DNA of 64,000 nucleotides from Thiomicrospira pelophila DSM 1534 (GCF_000711195.1 NZ_JOMR01000001.1:496001-560000); one strand, 5' to 3'. Numbered from the stretch's first letter, positions 18,158 through 27,827 are shown. Translations and numbers: made by a program. The notes: a model not told the origin generated them from the sequence alone.

Positions 18158-19342
18158 TTAGAGTTGATGGCGCAAATCGCGCATTTTAAAACCAATCAAG
18201 CCTAAGTCCATTTGTTTACTTAAGGCCATCACTTTAAAATTCTCGCCCATTTCATCTGGTAGTGTTAGGGTTTTAATTTGTTGGGCAATTTTAAGCTGTT
18301 CGGTAATCGGTGCATTCATATCACCGGCCATTTCCAGTAAGCCTGACCCCATTAAAAAGTGTGCTTGAGTAGTGTAACCCGCAACCTTTAATTTAGAGTC
18401 ATAAGCGGCTTCGGCGACCGCGGTAAAATCTACGTGCGCGGTAATGTCTTGCAAACCAGGGTAGAAAAATGGATTGCTGTGAGCGCGATGTTGATAATGG
18501 CAACGTAGTGTCCCCATGTGGCGCGCCGCTTGGTAGAACTCTTTGCGCGGATAGCCATAGTCAATCAAAAGCACCAGGCCTGCTTCCAAAAAATCATCAA
18601 TCGAATGCAGCCAGGGTGAGATATTTAAATTAATTTCAGTGTGATAGCCGCGTTCGGACGGTTCGCCGATTTGTTTTAACAATTGATTGGCAATTTTTTG
18701 TAAAGTCGGTTCGGTGATGGGTTGGTATTGCCATTCAAATTCGGCTTTGTCCGCATTCCATTGTACAAAGGCTTTCGATACTTGTGCCGGTTCGAGCTTT
18801 AACCGCTCAACAGGCATGGCATCTAATACTTCATTTGCTACGACCACACCTTGAATTGGTGTGCTAGGCAAGCTGTCCAACCAAACTACCTTGTTGAAAA
18901 GCTCTTCGGGTAAGGTTTGTAAGGTTTCCTGTTGACGTTGTTTTAAATCGGCACTAAGTTCGATAATAAAATAATGCTCAATCGGCTGTTCCAGTTCGGC
19001 TAGCTCAAGCAAAATATCGCGTGCCATAATGCCGCGTCCTGCGCCAAACTCGATGATATTAGGATGGCTGAGTTGACTGAGTACTTGTTGTGCTTGACGT
19101 GCTAAACAACGAGAGAAAATCGGGGAGATTTCAGGTGCGGTAATAAAGTCGCCTTCTAAACCGATTTTGGGTAAACCGTTGGTGTAGTAACCTAAATTGG
19201 GAGTGTAAAGTGCCAAGCGCATATAATCGGCAAAGCTTAATTGGTGGTGACGGTTTAGGTGCCGTCGAATTTTTTCCGTTAGTAATTGGCTACGCTGTTT
19301 CGCGTCATCGTTCGGTTCGGGTAGCGATTTATTTGGTTTCAT
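18158..19342 (-). CDS. MidA/NDUFAF7-type SAM-dependent methyltransferase (COG1565)
   Basis: 394-residue class I methyltransferase family protein. The N-terminus has FADYMRLALYTPNLGYYTNGLPKIG, then a SAM-binding IIEFGAGRGIMARDIL and the family blocks VVANEVLDAMPVER and LLIDYGYPRKEFY. Relatives methylate an arginine of a mitochondrial complex I subunit; the bacterial substrate is not firmly known. The ATG at 19342 is used; two codons upstream a TTG is also open. A degenerate palindrome (18572-18583) is read as EAGLVLL. Confidence 0.85.
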   Translation of the reverse strand: MKPNKSLPEPNDDAKQRSQLLTEKIRRHLNRHHQLSFADYMRLALYTPNLGYYTNGLPKIGLEGDFITAPEISPIFSRCLARQAQQVLSQLSHPNIIEFGAGRGIMARDILLELAELEQPIEHYFIIELSADLKQRQQETLQTLPEELFNKVVWLDSLPSTPIQGVVVANEVLDAMPVERLKLEPAQVSKAFVQWNADKAEFEWQYQPITEPTLQKIANQLLKQIGEPSERGYHTEINLNISPWLHSIDDFLEAGLVLLIDYGYPRKEFYQAARHMGTLRCHYQHRAHSNPFFYPGLQDITAHVDFTAVAEAAYDSKLKVAGYTTQAHFLMGSGLLEMAGDMNAPITEQLKIAQQIKTLTLPDEMGENFKVMALSKQMDLGLIGFKMRDLRHQL

Positions 19343-19541
19343 CAGCAAGCTTGGGTTTGGTCAGTATTGTAAATGAGGCCTATTATAGTTGGCTTGATCA
19401 TCAATTTGGATAAATTTGGTTTGCGACGATCTGGTGTTAGAATGTCTAAAAAATCATGAGTTCGGCCAGTTTTTTGCTAATGGATGTTAGGTTAAGCTCA
19501 TATTCGATTCAATCAAGCGGACGCTTAGGAAGTCATTATTT

Positions 19542-20006
19542 ATGAAAGTGGGTATTCAAAAAGTACATGAAAATGAATGGTTAGTGCAAATGGGCTGCGC
19601 CATTATGCGTTTGGATCGTTTTTCGGTTGAACTGCTTAATATTACACTGGAGCATATGCTGGCTTTGGCGCATGGCGAAAATCATTCGACCTTAAAAAGT
19701 TATATCAAACTGGGTTTAAAACTCAAGCAGCTTAGCCCGAATGATATGCAGGTAGTGATTCGCGAAATTAATAATCAGGATTTGGTAATTTTGCTTGGAT
19801 TAGCTAAGGATCAAAGCCTGACCGACAAGGTGCTTGAAAATGTGGGTGCGATTTTGGCGAAACAGATTGAGTCCGATTTGTTAAATAATCCTTTGCCCGA
19901 ACATGAAGAAGCGAAACGCTGTGTGCAACGTCTGGTGGAAAAATTATTTGAGCTCGATAGCAATGGCAAAATCGAGTTTATTGATGAAAATACTCAGTAT
20001 ATTTAG
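19542..20006 (+). CDS. Small protein with FliG C-terminal-like domain, copy 1
   Basis: 154 residues, not obviously annotated as flagellar. Residues about 60-150 align by eye with the FliG C-terminal motor domain: LSPNDMQVVIREINNQDLV corresponds to the LDDRAIQRVLREVDSDSLL block of FliG, followed by DKVLENVGAILAKQIESDL and EEAKRCVQRLVEKLFELD. The FliG torque-helix Arg and one of its Asp residues appear replaced. The first about 40 residues form a predicted strand pair (EWLVQMGCAIMRL). It is paired with a related gene 8 bp downstream. No flagellar or Mot genes are nearby. The role is unknown. Confidence 0.65.
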   Translation: MKVGIQKVHENEWLVQMGCAIMRLDRFSVELLNITLEHMLALAHGENHSTLKSYIKLGLKLKQLSPNDMQVVIREINNQDLVILLGLAKDQSLTDKVLENVGAILAKQIESDLLNNPLPEHEEAKRCVQRLVEKLFELDSNGKIEFIDENTQYI

Positions 20007-20014
20007 GAGTTTCG

Positions 20015-20476
20015 ATGGAAATTAAAGCCAAGCGTCAGCAGTCAGGTAATTATGTTGTTGAAGTCGGTCCTACTATATTTAACCTACCGGAAAACGTGGT
20101 TGAAGCTTTAAGTAAGGTGATTCGAGAGCGCTTTAAAGTTGTGACCGAGCAAGATAAAGAGCGCATGCAAAAACGTTTGACCGCCTATAGAGTTTTGGCC
20201 GGTAAACTGACCCAGGTTGAAAATGCTTTAATGCAAGATTTGTTGAACCAAATTAGCTCTGAACAAATGGTTACGCTAGCGCGCATTGCCCAGGGTGATG
20301 AGGTTTACAAGAAAATTGTGGCCAATTTATCGCGTCAAAATGCGCGCCAGTTTGAAGAAGACTTTAAGCGTTTAGAGAGAATCTCGCTTCATCAAGCCAG
20401 CACGCAAATGGAAAAAATGGTGCCAATTCTTAAAAAAGTAATCCAAGCTCGCAAGCAAATTCAATCCGAAGGCTAA
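20015..20476 (+). CDS. Small protein with FliG C-terminal-like domain, copy 2
   Basis: 153 residues, related to the preceding gene in layout: an N-terminal strand pair (NYVVEVGPTIFNLPENVVE), then helices including MQDLLNQISSEQMVTLARI and KKIVANLSRQNARQFEEDF, which resemble the FliG motor domain (REKFLRNMSQRAADILRDDL region). Similarity to FliG is weaker than in copy 1. An AGGAG ribosome site and an 8-bp gap show that the two genes form an operon. They may form a heterodimer; that is inference. Confidence 0.6.
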   Translation: MEIKAKRQQSGNYVVEVGPTIFNLPENVVEALSKVIRERFKVVTEQDKERMQKRLTAYRVLAGKLTQVENALMQDLLNQISSEQMVTLARIAQGDEVYKKIVANLSRQNARQFEEDFKRLERISLHQASTQMEKMVPILKKVIQARKQIQSEG

Positions 20477-20500
20477 TGCTAACCTTAAAGATTGGTGAAT

Positions 20501-20893
20501 TTATGCTTGGCGTTGACGCCAGATTTTGACCCCAACTTGCTTGGCTTCCGCAACCGCGTGAGGCTTAGCTAACTTTAGCTGAATGGCCTGCACACCTCGG
20601 TAATGTTTTAGCACGTGCTCGCAAACCTGTTCGGCCAGGGTTTCAATTAGTTCAAAACTTTCTTTTTGTGCCATTTTAATAATATCCTGCGACACTTGCG
20701 CATAATCAACTGTGTCGGCCAACTGGTCGGTTTGCGCGGCACTGATAATGGTTGTGAAAAGCTCGATGTCAAATAACAAGGGTTGTGCCTGGCATTTTTC
20801 CCAGGGGTGTACGCCTATAATCGTGTTGACCTTTAGGCCTTCAATAAAAATGCTGTCCGTTTGCATTTGAGTGGGTTTACTCACAGTGTTCAT
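20501..20893 (-). CDS. folB: Dihydroneopterin aldolase
   Basis: Folate pathway enzyme of 130 residues that converts dihydroneopterin to hydroxymethyldihydropterin. The core reads IFIEGLKVNTIIGVHPWEK, DTVDYAQVSQDI, the catalytic-region SFELIETLAEQVCEHVL and KLAKPHAVAEAKQVGVKIWR. It is divergent from plsY, a usual gammaproteobacterial arrangement with tsaD nearby. The start lacks a good ribosome site; an ATG eight codons further in would also leave the core intact. Confidence 0.93.
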   Translation of the reverse strand: MNTVSKPTQMQTDSIFIEGLKVNTIIGVHPWEKCQAQPLLFDIELFTTIISAAQTDQLADTVDYAQVSQDIIKMAQKESFELIETLAEQVCEHVLKHYRGVQAIQLKLAKPHAVAEAKQVGVKIWRQRQA

Positions 20894-20940
20894 CCAATAA
20901 TGTTAAAATCCGCTCACTATTTTAAAGGAATAATAATCCC

Positions 20941-21567
20941 ATGAGTGAAATGATCTTATTACCAGGCCTGGTGGTGTTGGCGTATTTGTTGGGTTCGGTG
21001 TCATCGGCTATTATTGTATGCAAATTAATGGGGCTAGGTGATCCGCGTGAAGCAGGCTCTGGTAACCCTGGAGCGACCAATGTTTTACGCATTGGCGGCG
21101 AAAAAGGCAAGCTAGCGGCGGCGATTACTTTATTGGGTGATGTGTTAAAAGGTGTGGTTCCCGTGCTGGTTGCGCATGGCTTAGCCTTGGAGGCATTGTG
21201 GATTGTGTTAGTCGGTTTGGCCGCATTTCTTGGCCACTTGTACCCACTGTTTTTTCAATTTAAAGGCGGCAAGGGCGTGGCGACCATGTTGGGTGTGTTG
21301 TTGGCCTTAAACTTTTGGGCAGGGTTGGCGACCGCGGCTACTTGGTTATTTGTGGCTAAGGTGTTAAAAATTTCGTCGTTATCGGCGTTGATTGCTACGT
21401 TTTTGGCACCGATTTATATTTACTTTATTACCCAGTCGGTCTCGGGTGAAGCTGAAATGAGTTGGGTTTGGGTAACCGCCATTATGACGGCGATTTTATT
21501 CTGGCGTCATCGTGGCAATATTCAGCGTTTGATAAAAGGTGAAGAAGGTTTGATTAAGTCTAAGTAG
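20941..21567 (+). CDS. plsY: Acyl-phosphate:glycerol-3-phosphate acyltransferase
   Basis: Membrane enzyme of 208 residues that makes lysophosphatidate from acyl-phosphate and glycerol-3-phosphate, the first step of phospholipid synthesis. Motifs: LLGSVSSAIIVCKLMG, GSGNPGATNVLR and FKGGKGVATMLG. An iterated palindrome lies near the 5' end and is read as LPGLVVL inside the first membrane segment. Confidence 0.96.
   Translation: MSEMILLPGLVVLAYLLGSVSSAIIVCKLMGLGDPREAGSGNPGATNVLRIGGEKGKLAAAITLLGDVLKGVVPVLVAHGLALEALWIVLVGLAAFLGHLYPLFFQFKGGKGVATMLGVLLALNFWAGLATAATWLFVAKVLKISSLSALIATFLAPIYIYFITQSVSGEAEMSWVWVTAIMTAILFWRHRGNIQRLIKGEEGLIKSK
20961..20972. repeat. Iterated palindrome copy 7 (12 bp)
   Basis: Perfect ACCAGGCCTGGT in plsY codons 7-11, read as PGLV. 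Confidence 0.9.
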
Positions 21568-21608
21568 TGAAGCTTTAGTTTATATTTAGCTTAGTTTTTG
21601 AGTTTTAC

Positions 21609-21638
21609 ATGCCACCTAGTTTAAAAGCTAGGTGGCAT
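21609..21638. terminator. Hairpin between convergent plsY and the repeat-protein gene
   Basis: ATGCCACCTAG (21609-21619) pairs perfectly with CTAGGTGGCAT (21628-21638). It serves either or both convergent transcripts; T tracts are short. A sequence-related hairpin (CCGCCTAAA / TTTAGGTGG, 22028-22046) occurs on the other side of the next gene. Confidence 0.6.
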
Positions 21639-21673
21639 TTGGAAGAGCAGATTGTTCCACTATTTAGTGCCCA

Positions 21674-21997
21674 TTATTGCTGGCGTTGCATCTCGCGACG
21701 CTCTTCTAGCATACGTTCTCGATGTCGCCGAATTTCAGCGTCTTCGCGAAACTCGCCAGGTCGTCCTTGCGGTCCTTGTCCGTCATAAGGGCGTTGTTCA
21801 CGATGCATTTCACGACGTTCTTCTCGCATGCGCTCTTGATACTCACGTTCGCTTTCATTCTTGCGCATGCCGCTTGGGCCATAAGGTCCTTGTCCATCGT
21901 ACATAGGCATGCGATTTGGACGGTCGTTAGGTGAGTTTAGCGCTTGAGCCAACCCAAACGCTAAAGGTAAGGTTAATAATAAGATTAGATGTTTCAT
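21674..21997 (-). CDS. Small secreted protein with two tandem internal repeats
   Basis: 107 residues. A signal peptide (about 1-19, ending AQA) is followed by two copies of a 36-37 residue unit: YDGQGPYGPSGM... ending MREERREMHREQ (33-68), and YDGQGPQGRPGE... ending MLEERREMQRQQ (71-107). Each unit has a Gly/Pro head and a charged E/R helix. A strong AGGAGG ribosome site supports expression. A hairpin lies in its leader (22028-22046) and another after its stop. I do not recognise the family; a periplasmic stress or metal-resistance role like other E/R-rich small proteins is only a guess. Confidence 0.65.
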   Translation of the reverse strand: MKHLILLLTLPLAFGLAQALNSPNDRPNRMPMYDGQGPYGPSGMRKNESEREYQERMREERREMHREQRPYDGQGPQGRPGEFREDAEIRRHRERMLEERREMQRQQ

Positions 21998-22115
21998 GAT
22001 GCTTCCTCCTGTTTGGTGGAATCTAAACCGCCTAAAATTTAGGTGGCTTATCTATCAATTATGCACAAAGTAGGAGGGATGTCATTGTATTTAAAGGGAT
22101 GTTTTACCTCAAAGC

Positions 22116-23156
22116 TTAAATCGGTTTTAACTCTTCGAGCGACCAACGGGCTTTAGCGGCAAAATTGAGATCATTGTGCTCGCCTGCTAACAGTCTTTGG
22201 GCACCTGCGTAAGCAATCATGGCCCCATTGTCGGTGCAAAACTCGAGTCGTGGATAGAAGGCTTCACCTTTGCGTTTAAGCATTAACGCATCCAGCTTGG
22301 CTCGAATTTCTCTGTTAGCACTCACCCCACCCGATACCACGAGCGTGTTTAATCCTTCCTGCTCCAAAGCGCGTTTGCATTTAATCGTCAAAGTATCAGC
22401 TACGGCCAATTCAAAAGCTCGACAAATATCGGCGCGAGTTTGATCATTATCGTCGCCTTGTGCCTTGGCTTTATGCCAGGTGTTTAAGCTGAAAGTTTTT
22501 AAACCGCTAAAACTCATATCCAAACCAGGGCGATCGACCATTGGGCGCGGAAATTTATAGCGCGTCGCGTCACCCTGTTGCGCCAGTTTTGAAACAATTG
22601 GGCCGCCCGGATAGCCAAGTCCCATCATCTTAGCGGTTTTATCAAATGCTTCGCCAGCGGCATCATCAAGTGTGTCACCCAATAAACGGTAACGGCCAAT
22701 GCCATCCACTCGAATTATCATGGTATGACCACCTGACACCAATAACGCAATAAAAGGAAACATAGGTGGATTATCTTCAAGCATGGGCGCTAATAAATGA
22801 CCCTCCATATGGTGCACACCAATCGCCGGAACTTGCCAAGCATAAGCCAAGCTACGCGCAATCGCGCCACCCGCCAATAACGCGCCGATTAATCCTGGCC
22901 CAGCGGTATAAGCAACCCCTGTAATTTGAGGTTGACCAGCTTCTTCTAATGTCTGTAGGATGAGTGGTGTTAATTTTCGGATATGATCTCGCGAGGCCAG
23001 TTCCGGCACAACGCCGCCATATTCAGCATGCAGTTCAATTTGACTGTATAAATTATGTGCTAATAAGCCTCGTTGACTGTCGTAAACCGCTACCGCACTT
23101 TCATCACATGAGCTTTCGATTCCGAGTACAATAAGGGGTTGATGTGAATCCGTCAT
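22116..23156 (-). CDS. tsaD: tRNA threonylcarbamoyladenosine synthase subunit TsaD
   Basis: 346-residue protein that transfers threonylcarbamoyl to A37 of ANN-decoding tRNAs, working with TsaB and TsaE. Motifs: [14 protein letters not shown], the metal-binding [34 protein letters not shown] and [18 protein letters not shown] precedes the ATG. It is divergent from rpsU, the classical order in gammaproteobacteria. Confidence 0.97.
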   Translation of the reverse strand: MTDSHQPLIVLGIESSCDESAVAVYDSQRGLLAHNLYSQIELHAEYGGVVPELASRDHIRKLTPLILQTLEEAGQPQITGVAYTAGPGLIGALLAGGAIARSLAYAWQVPAIGVHHMEGHLLAPMLEDNPPMFPFIALLVSGGHTMIIRVDGIGRYRLLGDTLDDAAGEAFDKTAKMMGLGYPGGPIVSKLAQQGDATRYKFPRPMVDRPGLDMSFSGLKTFSLNTWHKAKAQGDDNDQTRADICRAFELAVADTLTIKCKRALEQEGLNTLVVSGGVSANREIRAKLDALMLKRKGEAFYPRLEFCTDNGAMIAYAGAQRLLAGEHNDLNFAAKARWSLEELKPI

Positions 23157-23206
23157 GCTTTTCCTGTAAATAAATAAAAATTAAGTGGCGATTTTAACAA
23201 AATAAT

Positions 23207-23235
23207 TTGCAAATGCGGACGCGCAAAACTATAAT
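23207..23235 (+). promoter_or_regulatory. Promoter of the rpsU-yqeY-dnaG operon
   Basis: TTGCAA (23207-23212) and TATAAT (23230-23235) with a 17-bp spacer, about 70 bp before rpsU. Sigma-70 type. Confidence 0.65.
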
Positions 23236-23305
23236 CTTGCTCTTTATTGCTGCCAGTCAGGGTTAGCGAACAGAATTTTTCCAATTAAATCAAAGAAGAA
23301 GCTTT

Positions 23306-23524
23306 ATGCCAATTGTAAAAGTAAGAGATACAGAACCATTTGACGTAGCTTTACGTCGTTTTAAGCGTGCTTGTGAAAAAGCAGGCGTGCTAACTGAATC
23401 ACGTAAGCGTGAGTTCTACGAGAAGCCAACTTGGGCTAAGAAGCGCATGAAAGCCGCGGCCGTTAAACGTTTAGCTAAGCGTTTATCTCGTGAACGTCGT
23501 CGTATGAATGGTCGTCCGTTTTAA
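23306..23524 (+). CDS. rpsU: 30S ribosomal protein S21
   Basis: 72-residue basic ribosomal protein with [17 protein letters not shown] and the Arg/Lys-rich C-terminus ([14 protein letters not shown]). First gene of the macromolecular synthesis region rpsU-yqeY-dnaG-rpoD. It is 18 bp upstream of yqeY. Confidence 0.98.
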   Translation: MPIVKVRDTEPFDVALRRFKRACEKAGVLTESRKREFYEKPTWAKKRMKAAAVKRLAKRLSRERRRMNGRPF

Positions 23525-23542
23525 GACGGCCGGAATGAAACG

Positions 23543-23989
23543 ATGAGCGATTATAAAGCGGGTTTAACCGAAGAAATGAAGCGCTGCATGAAGTCGGGTG
23601 AAAAAACTCGTCTGATGGTGGTGCGTGCCATGCTGGCTGCCATTAAGCAGCAGGAGATTGATCAGCAGATCACGTTAGATGACACTCAGGTGCTGGCGGT
23701 GTTGGATAAGGCGTTAAAACAACGTCGAGATTCTTTCACTCAATACACTGAGGCTGGACGTGAAGACTTGGCTGAGCAAGAGGCTTTTGAAATTTCGGTG
23801 ATTCAAGATTTTATGCCACAGGCTTTGACAGAAACAGAAATCGCCCAAATGGTCGCTGATGCTGTTGCACAAGTCGAAGCGAAAACCATGCAGGATATGG
23901 GCAAGGTTATGGCCTTGTTAAAACCTAAGATGCAAGGTAGAGCCGATATGGCTGTGGTAAGCCAAAAGATCAAAGCCAGCTTAGCTTAA
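23543..23989 (+). CDS. yqeY: GatB/YqeY domain protein
   Basis: 148-residue protein resembling the C-terminal domain of the GatB amidotransferase subunit: KRCMKSGEKTRLMVVRAMLAAIKQQEID, ALKQRRDSFTQYTEAGREDLAEQE and GRADMAVVSQKIKASLA. It is usually found between rpsU and dnaG. A role in tRNA-dependent processes is proposed but not settled. A terminator follows it. Confidence 0.93.
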   Translation: MSDYKAGLTEEMKRCMKSGEKTRLMVVRAMLAAIKQQEIDQQITLDDTQVLAVLDKALKQRRDSFTQYTEAGREDLAEQEAFEISVIQDFMPQALTETEIAQMVADAVAQVEAKTMQDMGKVMALLKPKMQGRADMAVVSQKIKASLA

Positions 23990-24024
23990 TAGCAAGTCTA
24001 TTTTAAGTTTAAGCCCGTTTAAAG

Positions 24025-24056
24025 AACCCGTTAACGATAGGTTGATGGGTTTTTTT
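24025..24056 (+). terminator. Intrinsic terminator after yqeY
   Basis: AACCCGTTAAC (24025-24035) pairs with GTTGATGGGTT (24041-24051) through 11 pairs including two G-T wobbles, with loop GATAG, followed by a run of seven T from 24050. It would reduce read-through from rpsU-yqeY into dnaG. Confidence 0.8.
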
Positions 24057-24143
24057 GTTTTCAGCAAAGCAAATTTTTGATGGAATTAGGTTGGTGCGTG
24101 TTGTGGTAATCATGACGTTATTGGCTCGTTGATAGGAGGCGGA

Positions 24144-25904
24144 ATGGAGTATAAAGGCGCAATTCCACGCGATTTTATTGATTCGTTACTGTCTCGTGCC
24201 GATATTGTTGAGGTGATTAATCAGCGTGTTCCGCTCAAAAAAGCCGGTGCCACGTTTAAAGCCTGTTGTCCATTTCATCAAGAAAAAACCCCATCGTTTA
24301 ATGTAAACCCTCAAAAGCAGTTTTATCACTGCTTTGGTTGCGGTGCGAGTGGCGATGCACTGAAGTTTGTAATGGAATATGAAGGTCTGTCTTTCGTTGA
24401 AGCCGTCGAGTCATTAGCCGCTCAGCTGGGTTTAGAAGTTCCGCGTCAGAAACAAACGCCGCAGGCCGCAAAAAAAGTTGAACACGCGCGAGACTTATAC
24501 GAAGTGATGGCTTGGGTGGCTAAATTTTACCGACAGCAGCTTCGTGATCATGCCGCCTCTGAGCAAGCCAAAAACTATTTGCGTCAGCGGGGTTTAACTT
24601 CCGATATCGCTAAGCAGTTTTTAATAGGCTTCGCGCCGCCGGGTTGGGATAGCTTGGTGTCAGGTTTAAAAGCGGATTCTCAGTTAAAAGCTCAATTGAT
24701 TGAGTTGGGAATGTTGGTTGAAAAAGACACCGACAAGCTTTACGACCGATTCCGTAACCGCATTATGTTTCCGATCCGAGACGGGCGTGGACGAATTGTG
24801 GCCTTTGGCGGGCGTGTTTTAAGCTCAGAAGAACAACCAAAATATTTAAACTCGCCGGAAACACCGATCTTTCATAAAAGCTATGCCTTGTATGGTCTGT
24901 ATGAATTACGCCAGGCACGCCAAAGTTTTGATCACATTATCGTGGTAGAAGGTTATATGGATGTGGTCGCCTTGGCGCAGTTCGGGGTGCGTAATGCCGT
25001 TGCTACCTTGGGCACGGCTACTACGATTGATCATTTGCAGATGCTGTTTCGTCAGGTAGCTGAAGTCGTGTTTTGCTTTGATGGCGATAGTGCGGGCCTG
25101 AAAGCGGCCTGGAAAGCCTTAGAGCTGGCGATTCCGATGATGGAGCAAACCCGCTCGGTGAAGTTTTTATTTTTGCCGGATGGAGAAGATCCGGATTCCG
25201 TGGTGCGAAAAGAGGGGGCGGATGGCTTTAAGCAACGCGCTCAACAAGCCTTAACTTTGTCACAATTTTGGTTGCAAGGCTTGCAAAACCGTCTAAGCGT
25301 CCCCATACAATCACGTGAAGGTCGTCAACAGTTGGTGGCATTGGCGCAACCCTACGTGCAAAGTGCGCAGGGTTTATACCAGTATTTATTGGTGGAAGCG
25401 GTAGCTGAAGTGGTGGATTTACCCACCTGGCGCTTGGAAAAACAAATGGGAGTGAAAACTGGTTTTTCTCAGTTTAAATCCTCAAAGCTGGGGGCGGTAA
25501 ACTCAGCCCCTGAAGTATCCCAAGTGATGAGTTTATCGAAACATTTGGTGTGTATTTTGCTTGTGCGTCCAGGTTGGGCGGCGGCTTTAGATCAAGCAAT
25601 CGGAAGCGCGTTGGCGCAATCGCAGCGACGTGACGACCGGCTGTTATCGGGTGTGTTACATCAGCTAATGCAAAGTTTTGAAGCCACCTCTGCGGTGCGT
25701 TGGATGCAGCAAGCGGGTTTTGTAAAAGAGTACGAATTTATCCAGACACGTCGCCTGCCCGAGGATGAAGAGTCCTTAAAGGTGATGCTGCAAGAAGCCG
25801 CAAATCGCCTGCTGGATGAGTTAGAAAAAATGAGTTTAACGCAACAGAGTTTGAGTCGCCAAGCATTGGCGGATTTGCAGGCCTTTTTGGCCGTAAGACA
25901 GTAA
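24144..25904 (+). CDS. dnaG: DNA primase
   Basis: Synthesises RNA primers for replication. 586 residues: an N-terminal zinc finger (CCPFHQEKTPSF to FYHCFGCGASGD), the core with TOPRIM motif IIVVEGYMDVVALAQFG and the metal-binding FDGDSAGL, and a C-terminal helicase-interaction region of lower conservation. The ATG at 24144 follows AGGAGG closely; a TTG five codons upstream is also open but lies over that ribosome site. It lies between yqeY and rpoD. Confidence 0.97.
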   Translation: MEYKGAIPRDFIDSLLSRADIVEVINQRVPLKKAGATFKACCPFHQEKTPSFNVNPQKQFYHCFGCGASGDALKFVMEYEGLSFVEAVESLAAQLGLEVPRQKQTPQAAKKVEHARDLYEVMAWVAKFYRQQLRDHAASEQAKNYLRQRGLTSDIAKQFLIGFAPPGWDSLVSGLKADSQLKAQLIELGMLVEKDTDKLYDRFRNRIMFPIRDGRGRIVAFGGRVLSSEEQPKYLNSPETPIFHKSYALYGLYELRQARQSFDHIIVVEGYMDVVALAQFGVRNAVATLGTATTIDHLQMLFRQVAEVVFCFDGDSAGLKAAWKALELAIPMMEQTRSVKFLFLPDGEDPDSVVRKEGADGFKQRAQQALTLSQFWLQGLQNRLSVPIQSREGRQQLVALAQPYVQSAQGLYQYLLVEAVAEVVDLPTWRLEKQMGVKTGFSQFKSSKLGAVNSAPEVSQVMSLSKHLVCILLVRPGWAAALDQAIGSALAQSQRRDDRLLSGVLHQLMQSFEATSAVRWMQQAGFVKEYEFIQTRRLPEDEESLKVMLQEAANRLLDELEKMSLTQQSLSRQALADLQAFLAVRQ

Positions 25905-25952
25905 TTTTGATCGGTAAATTCGAATAGATAGCAAAATAAGAAACTGATTTTT

Positions 25953-25961
25953 TGTTATAAT
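25953..25961 (+). promoter_or_regulatory. Extended -10 promoter of rpoD
   Basis: TGT-TATAAT (TG at 25953-25954, -10 hexamer 25956-25961) about 70 bp before the rpoD start. No good -35 was seen, which fits an extended -10 promoter. Confidence 0.5.
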
Positions 25962-26029
25962 TTACGGTTGGGTTTTTAGATTTGGTGTCGGGTGTATGAC
26001 GGCGTCTGTAATCGTTATTTGAGGCAAAC

Positions 26030-27820
26030 ATGACAAAAGTAGAAAGAAAGCAACAGTTAATTGATTTGATTGAGCGCGCCAAAGATTTGGGCTATCTCAC
26101 CTATGCAGATGTAAGCGACGTTTTGCCGGATGATATCGAAGAAGATCAGCTCGGACAAGTTCTAACGATTCTAACCGACTTTGGTATTCCGTTATTTGAT
26201 ACGGCACCGGAAGAAGACGAACTTATTACTAAAGAGGGCGGGGCGTTTGACGAGGCCGCAGCGGAAGCGGCTATTTTAGCCTTGGCAGAAGTCGATTCAG
26301 AATTTGGACGTACCACTGATCCGGTCAGAATGTATATGCGTGAGATGGGTTCGGTTGAACTCTTAACCCGTAAGGGCGAAATCGACATCGCCAAACGCAT
26401 TGAATCTAACATTCGTGATATGTTGGATTCCTTGTCTAAATACCCAATGTGTGCTGAAAAAATTCTTAAAACCTTTAAAAGAATGGATAACGGAGAAGGC
26501 AAGGTTGCCGATGTTATCCAAGGCTTTATTGACCCAACTGATCTTGAAGAAGTAGCGGTTGAAGATCTAAGTGCCGATTCGGACAATAATAGTGAGCCGA
26601 AAGATGACTCCATTGATCCGGCCTTAATCGAAGCGTTTTTAACTACGCTAGAAAAGTTACACCGTGATGCAGTGAAAGCCGAAGATCAGCATGGTTCAGG
26701 TGATCCAAAAGCCAAGAAAAAGCGTGAATTGGTTGTGGATCATTTACGCAGCGTACGCTTAACGCCATTATTTACCAATGGTGTGATTCGTGACATAAAG
26801 TCCAAAATAGCGGCAATTCGTGAACAAGAGCGTGTGATCGTGAATGGCGTCGTTCGTAAGGCGGGCGTAACGCGTAAAAAGTTCCTAGAAACATTTGTAG
26901 AGTCAGAATCCAGTGCCGATTTAGTGGATCGTTTGATTGAAGCCAATCCGGCTAAGTCAGCTGCGTTAGAAGAGTTGCGCACTGAAATCAAACGCGCCCA
27001 AAAACGTTTAGCCTTGATTGAGAAAAACGAAAAAATGGGCATCACCTATTACAAGAAGGTTTATAAAGACCTAAGTAAATCTGAAAGCCTAGCGCGTGCC
27101 GCCAAGCGTGAAATGATCGAGGCTAACTTGCGTTTGGTTATCTCGATCGCGAAAAAATACACCAACCGTGGTTTGCAGTTCCTGGATTTAATCCAGGAAG
27201 GCAACATCGGTTTGATGAAAGCGGTGGATAAGTTTGAATACCGCCGTGGTTATAAGTTCTCTACCTATGCGACTTGGTGGATTCGTCAGGCGATTACACG
27301 CTCGATTGCCGACCAGGCGCGCACGATTCGTATTCCAGTACATATGATTGAGACCATCAACAAACTTAATCGTATCCAGCGTCAATTGCTACAAAAAATG
27401 GGACGTGAGCCGACTCCAGAAGAATTGGCCGAAGAAATGGAAATGCCGGAAGATAAAATTCGTAAGGTAATGAAGATTGCCAAAGAACCGATCTCGATGG
27501 AAACACCGATTGGTGATGATGAAGATTCCTCGTTAGGTGATTTTATCGAAGATTCAAACATCTTGTCACCATCCGATTCTGCGGATCAAGAAGGCATGAG
27601 CGAAACGGTTCGTGAAATGCTCAGCACCTTAACTCCACGCGAAGCCAAAGTGCTGCGTATGCGTTTCGGACTGGGTATGAATACAGATCACACCTTAGAA
27701 GAAGTGGGTAAACAGTTTGATGTGACACGTGAACGTATTCGTCAAATTGAAGCCAAAGCATTGCGTAAACTGCGTCACCCGAGTCGTGCCGAACGTCTGC
27801 GTAGTTTCTTGGATAATTAA
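26030..27820 (+). CDS. rpoD: RNA polymerase primary sigma factor RpoD
   Basis: Housekeeping sigma-70 of 596 residues. Visible regions: 1.1 at the N-terminus, 1.2 with [11 protein letters not shown], the proteobacterial non-conserved insert, region 2 with [15 protein letters not shown]-type residues ([13 protein letters not shown]), region 3, and region 4 with [20 protein letters not shown]. Length is close to the E. coli protein. It ends in a strong terminator that overlaps the promoter zone of the following tRNA gene. Confidence 0.98.
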   Translation: MTKVERKQQLIDLIERAKDLGYLTYADVSDVLPDDIEEDQLGQVLTILTDFGIPLFDTAPEEDELITKEGGAFDEAAAEAAILALAEVDSEFGRTTDPVRMYMREMGSVELLTRKGEIDIAKRIESNIRDMLDSLSKYPMCAEKILKTFKRMDNGEGKVADVIQGFIDPTDLEEVAVEDLSADSDNNSEPKDDSIDPALIEAFLTTLEKLHRDAVKAEDQHGSGDPKAKKKRELVVDHLRSVRLTPLFTNGVIRDIKSKIAAIREQERVIVNGVVRKAGVTRKKFLETFVESESSADLVDRLIEANPAKSAALEELRTEIKRAQKRLALIEKNEKMGITYYKKVYKDLSKSESLARAAKREMIEANLRLVISIAKKYTNRGLQFLDLIQEGNIGLMKAVDKFEYRRGYKFSTYATWWIRQAITRSIADQARTIRIPVHMIETINKLNRIQRQLLQKMGREPTPEELAEEMEMPEDKIRKVMKIAKEPISMETPIGDDEDSSLGDFIEDSNILSPSDSADQEGMSETVREMLSTLTPREAKVLRMRFGLGMNTDHTLEEVGKQFDVTRERIRQIEAKALRKLRHPSRAERLRSFLDN

Positions 27821-27827
27821 GCCCCCG

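Noticed and set aside
26146-26613. Long minus-strand ORF inside rpoD
   Set aside because: It is Ser/Ala-rich and mirrors the rpoD codon pattern; rpoD is clearly the real gene.
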